From: Cardiocondyla obscurior | Lineage: Eukaryota > Arthropoda > Insecta > Hymenoptera > Formicidae | DNA: 64,000 bases | Direction of reading: 5' to 3' | Assembly (NCBI RefSeq): GCF_019399895.1 | Contig: NC_091875.1 | Span: forward strand, 3,286,001 to 3,350,000 | Part shown: positions 11,826-24,700 of the stretch, in pieces | How positions within the stretch are numbered: the stretch's first letter is position 1 | Layout of the letters: each line of letters starts with the position of its first letter | Program-made: the position numbers and the translations under genes | Notes under the pieces: generated by a model | Databases searched by the model: none | Seen by the model: only the letters and a program-made list of their open reading frames with translations | What the model was told of the DNA's origin: nothing

Positions 11826-12804
11826 TGTTCCTTAGCGAAAAAATATCCTTGGCAGCACGCAGCCAGCATCGAGGCTATCACGTTCGCGTCACAGGCTAAG
11901 TGCTCCGATATGTAAAACGGGCTCTGGCGTTTCTTTTGATACATTAATCGCACACATATCGAAACGGCGCAGAAAGAACAACGCGATAACGTGTATCACA
12001 TATTCGTTAAGATAATCCATGACACATGTGTACGCGAAAAGATTTTATCGCCCTCGAGATAGATAAGGTTAGCATACTTCTTTTAGGATTTTGCCATTAT
12101 TATTTGTCACCATTGAAAGACGCACGTCCGACGGGTCCGAAATATCCTCGTGTGCTTAATACAACCTACTTATTTATATATCACATATGTTATTGCCGCA
12201 CTATTACTATTTCACTGCGCAATTTAAATTCACCTGATTTTGCCTACACAGTAGTACACATTCTTGTGCGTGTGGTGACATGCACACACGCGCACGCACA
12301 CACGCGCGCGAGCAAAAGAATAGAAGGGGAGAAGCAAAGGCCGTAAAGGTAGGTAAAGAACACGTAAAAAAAAAAGAAGATCGTTCTGCAGGTGCACAAT
12401 CGCGGAAGTGGCTCGAGGCAGTAAAAACAATTAATGTAATTAAAGAATTAGGTTTACTACGTGGAGGATCCACCGGGAGGACTCGTTTCGCATGAAACTT
12501 CACTTCTATTGGGTGCAATTGGATGCCAGTTCAGTCGGTTCTCGGATCAAATTAATCGGACCTTGACCAAAGTGGAGCCTCTGGTCTCCTTACTATATGC
12601 ACTTATTGTACGTGGCCGTTGATCAGATGATAATAGTGATGACATGACTGTGTCCGTGTGATCCGTGTCTATATGTGCGTCAGCGCGCGTTATCGTACAC
12701 GTACAGCACTTAAAGCATAGCAATCGCAGTAAATTTTGCCTTCGACCCTTTCATTTCTTTCGATACTGTTAATTAAATATTTGCATAACGATTAACGAGC
12801 CAAG
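11826..12804. promoter_or_regulatory. Shared head-to-head promoter region of FHIP and lgd
   Basis: About 980 bp between the two ATGs. The sequence is richer in CpG than the flanking introns and contains a CA/CG microsatellite at 12271-12315. Open frames on both strands here (for example 12026-12346 and 12207-12518) mirror each other through the low-complexity DNA and are not supported as genes. Untranslated first exons of both genes presumably lie here. Confidence 0.55.
12271..12315. repeat. (CA)/(CG) microsatellite
   Basis: Alternating purine-pyrimidine run of CACACA and CGCGCG units in the FHIP-lgd intergenic region. Such tracts can form Z-DNA and are length-variable. Confidence 0.8.
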
Positions 12805-15800
12805 ATGTTCGGTAAGAAAAAAACCCCGTCGAAACAGTCTAGGACAGCCGGCGATTTGGAACAGGTATGAGTTTTTTTGTTGTTGAATATATATACTGTA
12901 CAAGTTTCTTTCTTTCTTTTTTTTTTTTTAAATCGGTATAATGTTTTGTATTGATTTATGATTGTAGTTTAAATTATAAATTTAAGTCGATCATTAGAAA
13001 TATATATATACGTATATAAATGTGATTTGTTCTTATTTTGCATCTTACAATGTTTCATGTAGTATGGCATTTTTCAAGTACCTGATATTGATATTGGCAA
13101 CATTAATGGTGGTATGATGGATGATGATGATAATGACGAAAGTTTGGAAGCTGAATTGGCTGCATTAGCAGCTGGTAATGATATAGGTTATAAAAGTAGA
13201 CGCAATGGTAAGTTTACTTTATAAATTGTTAATTTTATGTAACAGTGATATGCATTATTATTATTAATATTGTGGCTAATTTGTAGTATGTATGTATGCG
13301 ATTGTGTACGCGTACATACAAGGTGTCTCACTGTATTTTTATTTAACAGTGTTTTTGAGAAATTTAAATAAATTATTTAAAGTGGAATATCCTGTATATT
13401 AATGTAATATTTATAATTTAATGATGATATAAATATTATACATAGCTACACGCAAAGCTGATGTGAATTTGGACGAGATGGTAGCTGATTGTATGAAAGA
13501 TACCAATTCTGATGAAGAACCATCTGAAGAAGATGATCCTGCATTATTGGTATATCATGAAATATAAAACAATTTTATGTTACTCTTAATTAATATAATT
13601 TAAAATTTGATTATATCAATCATTATTTTTGTGTTTTAGGAAGAATTAAATATGCTCACAGGAAATGAACCAGAAAAGGCAAAAACACCTGAGCTAATGA
13701 TAAAAGAAAATGAAGAAGAAGCAGAACAAAAATCCACTGAAACTAAAGAGGAAAATAATTCTATGCAAGAACTGATCAAAACGTTGGAAGAGAGACTAAA
13801 AATTTATGAAATAGCTGAGGAAATAGCAAAAAGAAAAGATGAAACTAGTAAAGCTAGACGATATAACAGAGGTATAAAAACGTTAAAGGAGATGTTAATC
13901 TCTGCACAATCAGGTCAAAGTATAAACGAAGTTGACATTCCTCCAGTTTTGCCTTCTTCAGCTATTACTGAACCTATTGTCAAAAACATAGGTAATACAT
14001 ATTCTTTTATGCTCGTTATTTTGCGATAATTTTTTTTTTAGTTTCTTTAATTTTTATTTTTTATTATATTTTAGAAGAAGAAACGCCACCGATAAAAGAT
14101 AATGAAGCAATTGAGACATCAAATGTAATTTTAAATGATGATAATACTATTTCTGAACCAACAACGAATGTCACAGTTGATGAAGAAGCTTTGAATAAAT
14201 TAAAAGCACAGCAACAGAAGTATAAAACTGCGGCAGTTGCTTGGAAAAAGGCAGGCAACAAAGAGCAAGCGCTAGAATATGTGAAAACGATAAAACAATT
14301 TGATATAGTTATTGCTGCAGTCGCTGCAGGTGAAAAGCTTGATTTATCAGATATGCCACCTACTCCGATTCTACCTTCAACAACTATTGTAACACCAGCT
14401 GCAAAAGAAGAAAGTGAAATGCAACAGCAAGCTTCTACAGGTACATATTTTTTTATGGACCTCGATATTATACTGTAAGTTAGGAATCTAATAGGCAATT
14501 GTACATAAGAACAGGTTTGTTCTTTATTGATTAAAGTTTTTATTAAAAAGAAAAAAAAAGGAAAACCTAATAAAATAATTTTTTATATTAGAAGATGGTG
14601 CAGCAAAATATGGACCCGAGAATATTGAAGGTGCTCTTAAAGAGCGCCTTGAGATGTATAAAAGAACCAAAGTAGCTGCCGAAGATGAGGGTAACACATC
14701 TAAAGCACGACGATATGGTAGAATTTGCAAACAATTTGAAGACGCTATTAAGATGTACATGCAAGGAAAAGTGGTACCTCTAGACGAGCTTCCTGTTCCA
14801 CCAGGCTTCTCACCGTTATCATTGAATTCACAAAATAACGACAATACCGGTCAACCCGCATCTAAACCAGAGTTACCTGATAATACTAGTGTAAGCAAAC
14901 CCAAGCCACCGAGACCAACCGTTCCTCCTCCTCCTCCTCAAACAGGTAAAAAAATAATAAGAATGTATTTCTATAATAATATACAGTAACTCCGAGATAT
15001 ACGTCGGTTAGGTTTTTACATTTATTATTATTTTTTTATTATTAGGACAGAAACCAAATCAAAGGATTACATCACGTGCAGAAAAGCAAATGCTACAATT
15101 ACAGTTACGGCAACGTGAATTAAAGCAAGCTGCTTTGAATGCGAAAAAGGATGGGAATATGGATTTAGCACGTGACTATTTAAGACAAGCGAAAGGGATA
15201 GAACCTTTAATTGAAGCTAGCAAAGGTGGCTTACCTGTCGACATGACTTCGATTCCATTGTCGCCTCTTGAAAAAGTAGAACTCAGTACATCTGAAAAAG
15301 ATGATAATTTCGTATTAGTGTCTTCTGATGATTTGGAAGGTTCGAATGGAACGGATGATAAAATTTATGAAAACCTTGAAACACAATTAGTCAAACAAAT
15401 TAAGGTAATAAATAATATACAGCTACAAAAAAACTTATTTAATATAATAAAAAGATTTATATACTTTAAAATTGGCATACTATATTACTACTAATTTAAA
15501 ATATTTTTAATTGCGAAAATTATAATTTATAATTATACAATTTATCATTTTTTGTAATACAAATTATTTTACAGTGGTGCTTGTCTACACGAGATCATTC
15601 TAAAGCGTTAGGAGATGTTTCTGGATACAACAAATGGGAACGGCTGGCATTGAGTTACACACGAGATTTAGATATGTTGAGAGTTCGAAAGCGTGACTCA
15701 TTGCCACCACCACAACATCATTATGAAACAAGAACTTACCAAATAGTACAGTTAGTATTTAATTTTTTATATACCGTCATTGAGATATTTATATGAGTTA

Positions 15801-17447
15801 AAAAAAATTAATTGTACTAGAAGTTTTTATATATTGCAGAAAATTTATATATTATCAAATGTGTATAATATTTGGATTTAATTAAGATTAACAATTTTTA
15901 AACTATTTTTTAGGAGTTCCACGGATCTAAACGAGAGCGATATAGAAATTTCTATTATTAGAGGAATTAGTTATTCTCGGGAGGCAGATACGTATGTAAT
16001 ATGTGAGTTTCCATTTCCGTCAGATAATCATCCTGTGGAAAGAACTTCGACGATCAAAGATACTACCAATCCCGAATACCAAAGTGTATTCTTGTTAAAT
16101 GGCATTATAAATCGCACTTCTAGACAATGTCAGAGAGCATTTAAGCGCCACGCTTTGAAATGTGAAATTTGGGCGAAAGGGTAATTATATAATTTCTTTT
16201 TTCCAATCTATATGTTTAAACGAATTAATGTTTGCATGTGCATTGTGTATATTTAATCGTATATGTTAGTAAAATATATAAAAAATTATCTTTTTAGATT
16301 TATAGATTAATAATTATCTGTAGAGTAAATATACATAATGTCGCCTGTAATTAGTATTAAATAAAATAGAAATTATTAACGTTTTGTACATAATAGATGA
16401 GAACAGTTAAAATTTAACAACTTAATTTATAGTAGATATGAAATTAATACACACACGTAAAATTCAGGATTTTGTCCCGAATATATACATATATGCACTA
16501 ATATTTTATGACATAATATAGGAATGTACATTTATTATATCATATGAGAATGTTATATCCAAAAAGTAGAACGTTGTTTGCAGATGCTCGCTGAATCCCA
16601 TCCTGTGTTGCACTCATCCCAGGTATGACAACCTTATATCTTTGTAGAATATGCAGTTATACGAGCAGAAATATTTTAATGCTTTTAAAATATAACATAT
16701 AAATTTTTGTTATTTTTTAAAAACAGCAATAGTACTATATACAGTAGTTATTTATAATATACATATAAATGAAAATGTCTAAATGTGAGAATTATTATGT
16801 TTGTGGATTTCTATGATTTCTATGTGCATCTGTGCATGTTTATATATGAAATTATTGTCATACATCAAATGATATTATGAATTCTGTGGTATTACACGAG
16901 CAATTTGTAACAACGTGTACTTAAATGTCTACACAATTTTTTAATTATGTTGTGTTTATGCACTCGAGAAAAAAATGATTAAATCTAATTAGATTAAGTC
17001 GGATCTCAATTTTGTTTATATCCAATCAGATCTAATAAGGTTTAATTATGTTTTTCTTGGACATTTGCAATATATTTTATATATTTATTTAAAAGGATAT
17101 ACTTATTTGTATATGTCTAAAAATATTATATATAAATTTCTTTTTATGTTGCAGAGGTTTCTTTCGAAGTGATAGTTTGCTTGGTACAGTAATGGTTAAG
17201 TTGCAACCTCTAGAGTCTCAATGCGTCCTACACGATTCTTTTCCAGTAATTAAATTCATAATTTCTATTGATGTTATTAATATCTTTTGTACAAACAAGA
17301 ATGAAAGAATTAATTATGATATTTCAGCTTATGGATGGCAGAAAACCAACAGGAGGAAAACTGGAATTGAAAATTCGTCTTAGGAATCCAATTCTTTTTA
17401 AGCAAATTGAAAATATTACAGATAAATGGCTAACTATTGATCAATAA
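12805..17447 (+). CDS. lgd: Lethal(2)giant discs / CC2D1 homologue, 797 aa, 11 exons
   Basis: Cytosolic regulator of the ESCRT-III subunit Shrub/CHMP4; loss in flies causes endosomal Notch activation. Exons: 12805-12864, 13063-13207, 13446-13549, 13640-13991, 14075-14440, 14592-14945, 15046-15404, 15575-15750, 15914-16180, 17155-17245, 17328-17447. The total of 2394 nt is an exact frame. The N-terminus MFGKKKTPSKQS is family-typical. Four DM14 repeats lie near residues 143-205, 260-315, 358-420 and 475-535, each with a basic helix (such as TSKARRY) and a closing P-P or P-x-P turn. A C2 domain fills the C-terminal part (about 650-780), with the run YVICEFPFPSDN. A Pro-rich linker separates DM14-3 and DM14-4. 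The 974-bp intron before exon 10 is the longest. Confidence 0.95.
13314..13402. mobile_element. Possible small degenerate MITE in an lgd intron
   Basis: Begins ATACAAGGTGTCTCACT and ends AGTGGAATATCCTGTATAT. Reverse-complementing the end gives 12 of 17 matches to the beginning. TACAGGGTGTCCC-like ends are common in insect DNA transposons. It is short, diverged and AT-rich inside, so this is a tentative call. Confidence 0.35.
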
Positions 17448-18700
17448 TTTAATTTATTGATTCAGCAAAACTTTACATTTACTTTGGTATGTTGTATTAA
17501 AAAGTTAATTGTATATATATAGAAAACGTCGTATTCAAAATATAATATGTTAATATTTTTTAACAATATAAATTAATAGTATAAGTAAGAGAAAAAAACG
17601 TTACGCGAATAAGAGTATTTTTAATGAATTATGATTAGTTAGAGATAGATATTTATCAGTAAAAAGCAATTCAATGATTTTCTTGAAATAATAATGTTAA
17701 AAACATGATTTTCCAAGCTTTTCACATTAACAAAAAATTATATTAACTAGACACTGCGAGATGCTTGCGTTTTATCCTTATTTCTTTCTTAAAAAAAAAC
17801 ATTACGGACCTATGTATTTTATATGTTATTTTAAGCATCTTATTTTTCGGGAATTAAAATAAAATTAAAATTTCCTGCGAGGTATCATAAAAACTTGAGC
17901 GATAAATTAAAATTTTGTTTTAATTTTCGAGAAATCCCAAAACGCGACCCCACTATTGTCGACAGCAAATCAGGGGGTAGCGATACAGGACCAAATGGGT
18001 TGTACCCGAGATTCCACCCCCTGTACTACTGTACCCCTTTTTATCTTTAATAAAAAAAAATTGAGATAGTAATAGAAATCAATTTGACGCAAAGTTAGAC
18101 ACATGATACATAGAAATCCATTAGTTGCAAATTCGGGGTAGTAATTAAAACTTATAAAATAATAAAAATTAAGCTGAAGATTATTTTTGTAACGCGACGT
18201 ATGCCAAACGAGAGAATCAAACGGTATCGCGGAAAAGTAGTTTTTGACCAGACGACTCTTCGTTTTTATCTTTATAATAATTTCTAAGGAAATGTAAATT
18301 ATTAAACTTTTTTTTTAATGTATTATTATAGTTTAGAACAATTAAAATTAAAAGATGTAAAGTGATTTTTTTTTTCTATTTCATGAGTTAGATATACCAC
18401 GTAATTAACAGAAGGCAACAGAATAATAGGCGCGCTAAAGCTGAATCCACGTTTCTCAGAGAACAATATAACAGGTAAACGTCACTAACAAACTATTGTC
18501 CGATAATCGTTCTACTCCGTCTCCATCCAGTTTACTATACCAGTAGTTCATTTTCCAAGCTGTATATAGGAATTCCGATTTCAGGAAGATGTATTAGAAG
18601 CATTCTCTACAAAAGCTTTTTACGCGCGAAATAGATCAAAATTAATTTTAATTTTTATATCAATTATTTCAATTTTAAAATACGCGAAAAGGACATTAAA
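17448..18700. other. Downstream of lgd: 3' UTR and AT-rich DNA
   Basis: AT-rich sequence after the lgd stop. AATAAA occurs near 18047 and could end the transcript. A GC-richer patch at 17940-18030 holds a weak imperfect inverted repeat (GGGGGTAGCGATACAGG against CCTGTACTACTGTACCCC). No further gene is recognised. Confidence 0.4.
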
Positions 18701-21700
18701 AATTATATCAAAGACAATTTCAAAGTATTATGGTTTCACAGGCGTTTTGTACGCGTCAACTAAATATATTTAATATCTCGCGTTTGACCTCACATTTGAA
18801 TGTGCTTGCAGCGAACAAAAGTCAAGTTCGAGAGTGTCATTCAATGACATTTGCCCCTTTGAGCGCCGGGCGCTCGAACAATACTTATGCATGCATGTGC
18901 GTTGACACTTGCGGCATCAAGCACTCGGATCGTGCTGATCTATTTTGATTCGTTGAACCGGCAAAAGCGGTTTCGGGATATCCTCGAGAAAAAAATTTCG
19001 CGCTACGCTAAATACTTGAAAGAACGGCCGCGTTAAGCCAAGTGGTGCATATTGATTGCACGAATTGGAAAACAATGAGATTTATTTGCCAATTAGACAA
19101 TTAGGTCGGTTTTAAAGGGGGCAGGCACGACTGAAAACTCAGCGCTGGTCCGAGCGCGTACAGGGTGTACAAGGGTGTAGAGAAGAGCGCAGACTATTTA
19201 CCGTGCATACACGGTAACCGCGGTAATGTTGACCCTCTGCCCGGGGTCGAAGCGGCTTTCCGTGTGCAAATTAACAATGTTTGCTCGCCTAACCCTTTTG
19301 CCTCTATCTCGATTCATGCCGTTCGTAATCTTGCTTTTTGACCTTATACGCGACGGAGATGATCGAAATAGGCTCGGATTTTATTTCTTTTTTTTTTTTA
19401 ATTTTTTTTTCATATTTTTAAAAACTTAAGACTCATTCGATCGCATAATCTTACGATTATTTTAGAATCAAAGATTTTTTTTGCAGCGGAGATTTTTTTT
19501 TATTTCTTTATTTTTACAATTTTTGGGTTTAAACTGTTCGAAGTATGCTTAGAGTAATCTTTTTAATTATTAATTTTGTCAATTAAACGATTTTTTACAT
19601 TGATTTTTGGTGCTTCCGAATTTTTAGCTGGTATTGTGTATTACATTTTGTGGAAAATAATTTTTTTTTTTCTCGCAAACGTCGAGATAATTTAATTTTG
19701 CATTAAACGAATACTTTAAAGCTGATTGGGGTATTTTGTGTGCTTGTCTCATTTATAAATAGCTCTCGGATCGTGATTAAAAATTGCGAGGATAAACGAC
19801 CGTTTACGAGATTGTTGTGTATAACAAATACAAAAAGTCAGAGTTACTTTTCAGTCTTTTCGTTAGAGGATAACCTCTTGATATATGCAATTTTATCTCT
19901 TCAAATATGTTACAATGTTCCGATTCGCACGCGCGAAGTTCAATGATCATATGCAATCTCATTAGCCGAGATGAAATAAATGACGTCATATTATAGAGGC
20001 GATTAAAGACCCGAGTAATGTAATCAATTCGACCTTATACACGCTCGTATAATAACCGCTGTTATACTTTTTTTTTTTTTTTTTTTATTCGTACCATGCA
20101 ACGTAAACACGATTAGAATTCCCACGTATAGCAACCTATTGCATCATACAGTGATAATAATGCAGAAAGTTATAAGATTGATTATTAATTCGAAAAATAT
20201 CTTGAATTAATTTCTTTAACCGAAGGATATATTTTGAAATCAAGAAAAATATAATTTCAATCTGATCCTCCAAACGCGAGGAACTCTTTTGTCGCATAAA
20301 TCAGCGAAAAATTACAGCTATGAAAGAATGTTTTTTTTTTTTTTCCTTTTTTTATACGAGATTGGATAATTCCAGGATTCTTCGACCCAGCGGATTAGAC
20401 TCCTGTTAAAAGAGCTAAATTATTATACGGCTTATACTTTTGTTTTTTTGTCTCGCGTGGATCTATTTCGCGTTCCGACACGGCGTATCTTCCGATTTGA
20501 CACGTGCTTCGTGCCTTTCGGTATATCTCTCCTCTTTTTGAAATGGTTCCCCGCGGATAGAGTTCGGTTACGCGATTTCTGCTTATTCAGCACACACGAC
20601 CGGACGTGGCGTCACTGAAGCTACGTGGAGTGTTGATTGTGGATGCCAGATGCGACCTGACACCCAGGGAGTTCTGCCTTGTCGCTGTGATTCACTCGCG
20701 TTACCGCGATGTCACTTGGTTTTCTGCGCAACAGAAATTTGGATTGGACGCAAGAAGGATTGACCTTAAAAGACTCTCAGTTCTTTTTTTAAAAAACTTT
20801 CCTACCATATTTATGTCATATTTATAGTAAATTCTCCACTAATATAATTAAAAAAAAAAAAAAAAAATATATATTATATGTATATCCCGACGTTTCAGCA
20901 ATTTATGTACCTCACGTTCAAATGGTATCTTATTATTTCACAGGCGCGCGGCGTACGCTGGCAATAAATAATAATAACGCGCGTTCAAAAGACACGTAAT
21001 TAAATTTGTTAGCAATTAAAAAAATATATAAGTGGTATGTTAATTCTACATCGCGTCGGGATAGATGGACCATGCGGAGGCATGAGTAGGGGCGATCAAA
21101 GTTGAAGATCAAAGCGCGTGCTCCTTCTTTTCCCGCCTTCGCCTTTCGCTTCGCCGTTCCCCCCCGTCTCCCGTCTCTATTCGCGGGGCGTTAAGAAAAG
21201 CGTCGCAAAAATGTCCTCGCGCGTGCAATCTCGGGTGCACGAAGGTCGCCGTTTTCAAGCTATCGCGATGCGATCCGCCGCGATGCAACGCGATACAGCG
21301 CGACGCAATGCGCGTGACGTGATACGTTTCTCGTTGCACCAACGTGGCATCAGCAATTGGCTTACAAGAGCTCGCGTTGCGAGCATCGGTTATTAATAAT
21401 CCGTTACCAGGAAACGTTTCTGCTTCCACGATGCGTGTAGCGGAGTGAGAATCATTATCGATATCGCTGGAAGGGCTGTAACTCCTACGGCTCGACGTAC
21501 ACATGCGTATCATCGAGACCATCGTCTATCTTTGCCCGGGACCAGTGTTTTACACGAGAACGCGTTTTATTCGTCGTACTTCTAATACGATTACATACGC
21601 GTGAATATGTGTCGCGTTTTAATTTACGACGATTCGTTACGAGACTCGGCTTGAACGGGCGTACGATCCAGTAGTAAGAGTCAATTGTAAAGACGCGTGC

Positions 21701-24700
21701 AACCGAATTCTGTTGCTGTATTCGTTTAATTAATTTTGAAATAAGAATATGTATTTGAAAAGATGTAATATATGTATGGTATATCTGCGTTGTATATGTA
21801 TATATAAATTAATACAAATCTCCCGCACCCCAGTGATTACGGTAAACCGTTAGACGCGCCGTATATCAAAAGAGGAAGGAACGGAAGGAAACGATGGACA
21901 ATATAGAATGCTATAGGATCTCGCAAATCGAAAAACGGCGGAGCACATTTATTGGAATTGCGGGTTGGAAAAGCGACGCATTTAGCTATTTCCGGCCGGC
22001 GTCGGAAGTTCCATCGTATTTGTCACTTGGTCATTATTAATGGCACAATTTTATTGTTTTAGAAAGAGGGGGGAGGGGGAGCGGAAAGGAGGGTGAAGCT
22101 ACCCCCTGTGAAGAACGAGCTTTCGTAGGGAACCCAGCGATCGAATGCATCTTTTCTACAACTATTAAATTTAATAGCAGTCAAATCGTCAATGGACGGT
22201 GACGCTTTTTTTTTACGCCTCTGATTTCGTGGTCTGATTTATTTCTGATAAACGTTCGGACGTTCGTTCTACCTGCGACAATTTTTAATTCGCGTCATAT
22301 ACATTTACGCGCATTTACAAATTGTTAATAATATCTGCGATAACTTTGAAAATTATTCTTAAAAAGAAAAAAAAAATTTAATCTCCCAATTTCGGCAGTT
22401 CCATTTTTTTTTTTTTTTTTTTATTCAGTCAAATAATTGCGTCAAAGAGAGCCGTGAGCGAATAATTAAAAATATTGTAGTTTCACTCAACTGCGACTAG
22501 CTTGAACAATTACTTATTAGAGCAATCATCTCACCCTGATTACATTTGTTGCACCTACCATTAGAATTACTGCAAGTGGAATTGTGCGCCGACCCTCTCT
22601 CATATTATTATTTTTTAAAAGGGCTCAGGCCCGTTCATTATTATTAAATAAATTAATAAACAGTCGCGAGTATCCACGCGATCGTATAAGTTATATGATA
22701 CTGAAAATCTTACAGTGATCAAATATCTAGTCGAGGCATTCGAGAACCGCAACCCCTATCTCCTCTGTCTATCGTCTCCGACGGATAATCCTCGAGTGAT
22801 TTGTCTACATGTATGTGTATGTTCGCTGTTGAGACGATCATTTGTTCTGAGCGCGATGACAGATGACAATGAAGAGATCGTGCCATGTTCAGAAGGGTGC
22901 AGAATCTGTTTGCCATTCGTACCTCAATTATTCCCGGATCATCGTTATCAGTCCGAGAGCAATCAAATGTTATCTACGCTGCCGATGATTAAAAATCTTT
23001 CCGACTGTAATTAAAGTAGTTCTGAACTTCGTCGCGATCAAGTGTAAAAGTATCTAATAATTAAGTAATAGTTCAATTAAAGTAACGTAATTTATTTTAG
23101 CTTGAAATGCTGTATTTTAATCAAACCGTTCAATTTTAATTATAATACGGAATTTTTTAAGTAACTTTTATTTATATTGTATTAAAATAAACGAAGCAAT
23201 TTAGCTCAAGCCTTGTTTAAGATAATAAAAAAGTATAAAAAATAAGTAAAGAAACTCGTTAAAAAAAAAAAACAATTAAAATTGATAAATTTTAGCTTAA
23301 CTTTTACTTCCGCTAAAAATCTCGCTAAAAATATTAACTTGATATTAAAATTCGTATCAAATGGTAATGAGAGAGAATTTAATATATAATTTAACAAAAA
23401 GAGCAATTGTTGTAACGACTAATAATGCTGGCTCGGCGAACAAGTTGTTTTTCTCGCGATAAACGCGGCTGTTAAAGCAAAAATTTAACACGTGCTTGGA
23501 TGCCGTTACCCAGTTTCGCGCCATGACATACGCGCGTATATGCAAGGTCGCCTGGCTGATCAGCGTGAACATTTTCTACTGTAAAAATTAAAAAAAAAAA
23601 GTCTCAACGAGTGGGAACATCATTCTACGCATAATTTCTCGCATACATTATGGATTAAAAAAATACTTATTATTATTGTATTTTTTAGCTAAAGAGCGTA
23701 CCTTCTAGATAAAAAAAATATTTAAATAAAATATATTAATAAATATAATTTGCAACATAAATTATACGATAGCAAAAGTTTCAAATTTACTTTATATAAT
23801 TATCAAATATAATAATTTATTACACGCAGCAAAAAAATATATCAAATTAGAAATAGAGATTTCACGAGAGAATTTGCGAATTCATAGATCGTCTAAAATA
23901 GGCTTAAAAGTTCCATTGCGACAGTCAAGTGTGATAATGTAGCTATCGAACGATAACCTTAGGTCTCTCGTGGCGTAGCTGCACAAGGTGATCTTCATCA
24001 CAAAACAGGAAAAAGTGTAAGTGAAAAAATAGAGAATATCAAAAAAAATCAATCCGAAAATATTTGCCACGTGTATCTTGCTCTAAACATGGCACGATAT
24101 AATTATAGACCTAACAAGACGTTACGTAATTGTAATTTTTTCTATTAATACGTATACATGTTTAAACATTTTTATTCAAAGATAAATTTTCTTTCTTTTT
24201 TCTTTTTTCTTTAATTAAAGTTATAATTCCGATATTTTCGCTCAGGAGGAAGGAGCAAATGTTCGAAAAATTATTACGTTATTAAAAAGCACCGGGGTAA
24301 CTTGGCGAGAGGACGTCGACGAGCCGATTGAATGACGTGTAAAATTCCAATTGCACTTACGATTAGATCAATGCGTACGGCAACGCGCTTTTTGCGGGAA
24401 GAAAAATTTTTCTGTCGGTTGTAGAGGTGGGTTTATTGGTAGATAGGTTGGTTTGCCGGCTGACTGGTTGGTATCGATGTGCAGGCTGGCAAGCGGGCTA
24501 TGCTGGCTCAGCACTCTCCCTCATACCTCCTCTCTCCCGCCTCCCGTCCTCCACCACCTTTACTTCCGATTCCGACAGCCGTAGCTATAGCCTTAATCTC
24601 GCCTGCGAGTCTCATCTCGAAATTCCTTCTTAAAGTTACCCTTCTTAAAAGTCGCAAAAACTAGCTACAGTTAGCGACTGCTTAATTTATGAATGAAAGA

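Noticed and set aside
12026..12518. Overlapping frames of 66-106 codons on both strands between FHIP and lgd
   Set aside because: They arise from the CA/CG microsatellite and CpG-rich promoter DNA, with no conserved motif.
17941..18030. Imperfect inverted repeat with GGGGGTA and TACCCC ends
   Set aside because: Pairing needs gaps and no target duplication was seen; too weak to call an element.
21109..21522. 137-codon minus frame and 92-codon plus frame
   Set aside because: Arg/Ser-rich frames on both strands in CpG-rich repeats of GCGATGC-type words; no family similarity.
22715..23014. 99-codon plus frame with several Cys
   Set aside because: Begins at GTG, no splice context, no motif, and a frame on the other strand overlaps it.
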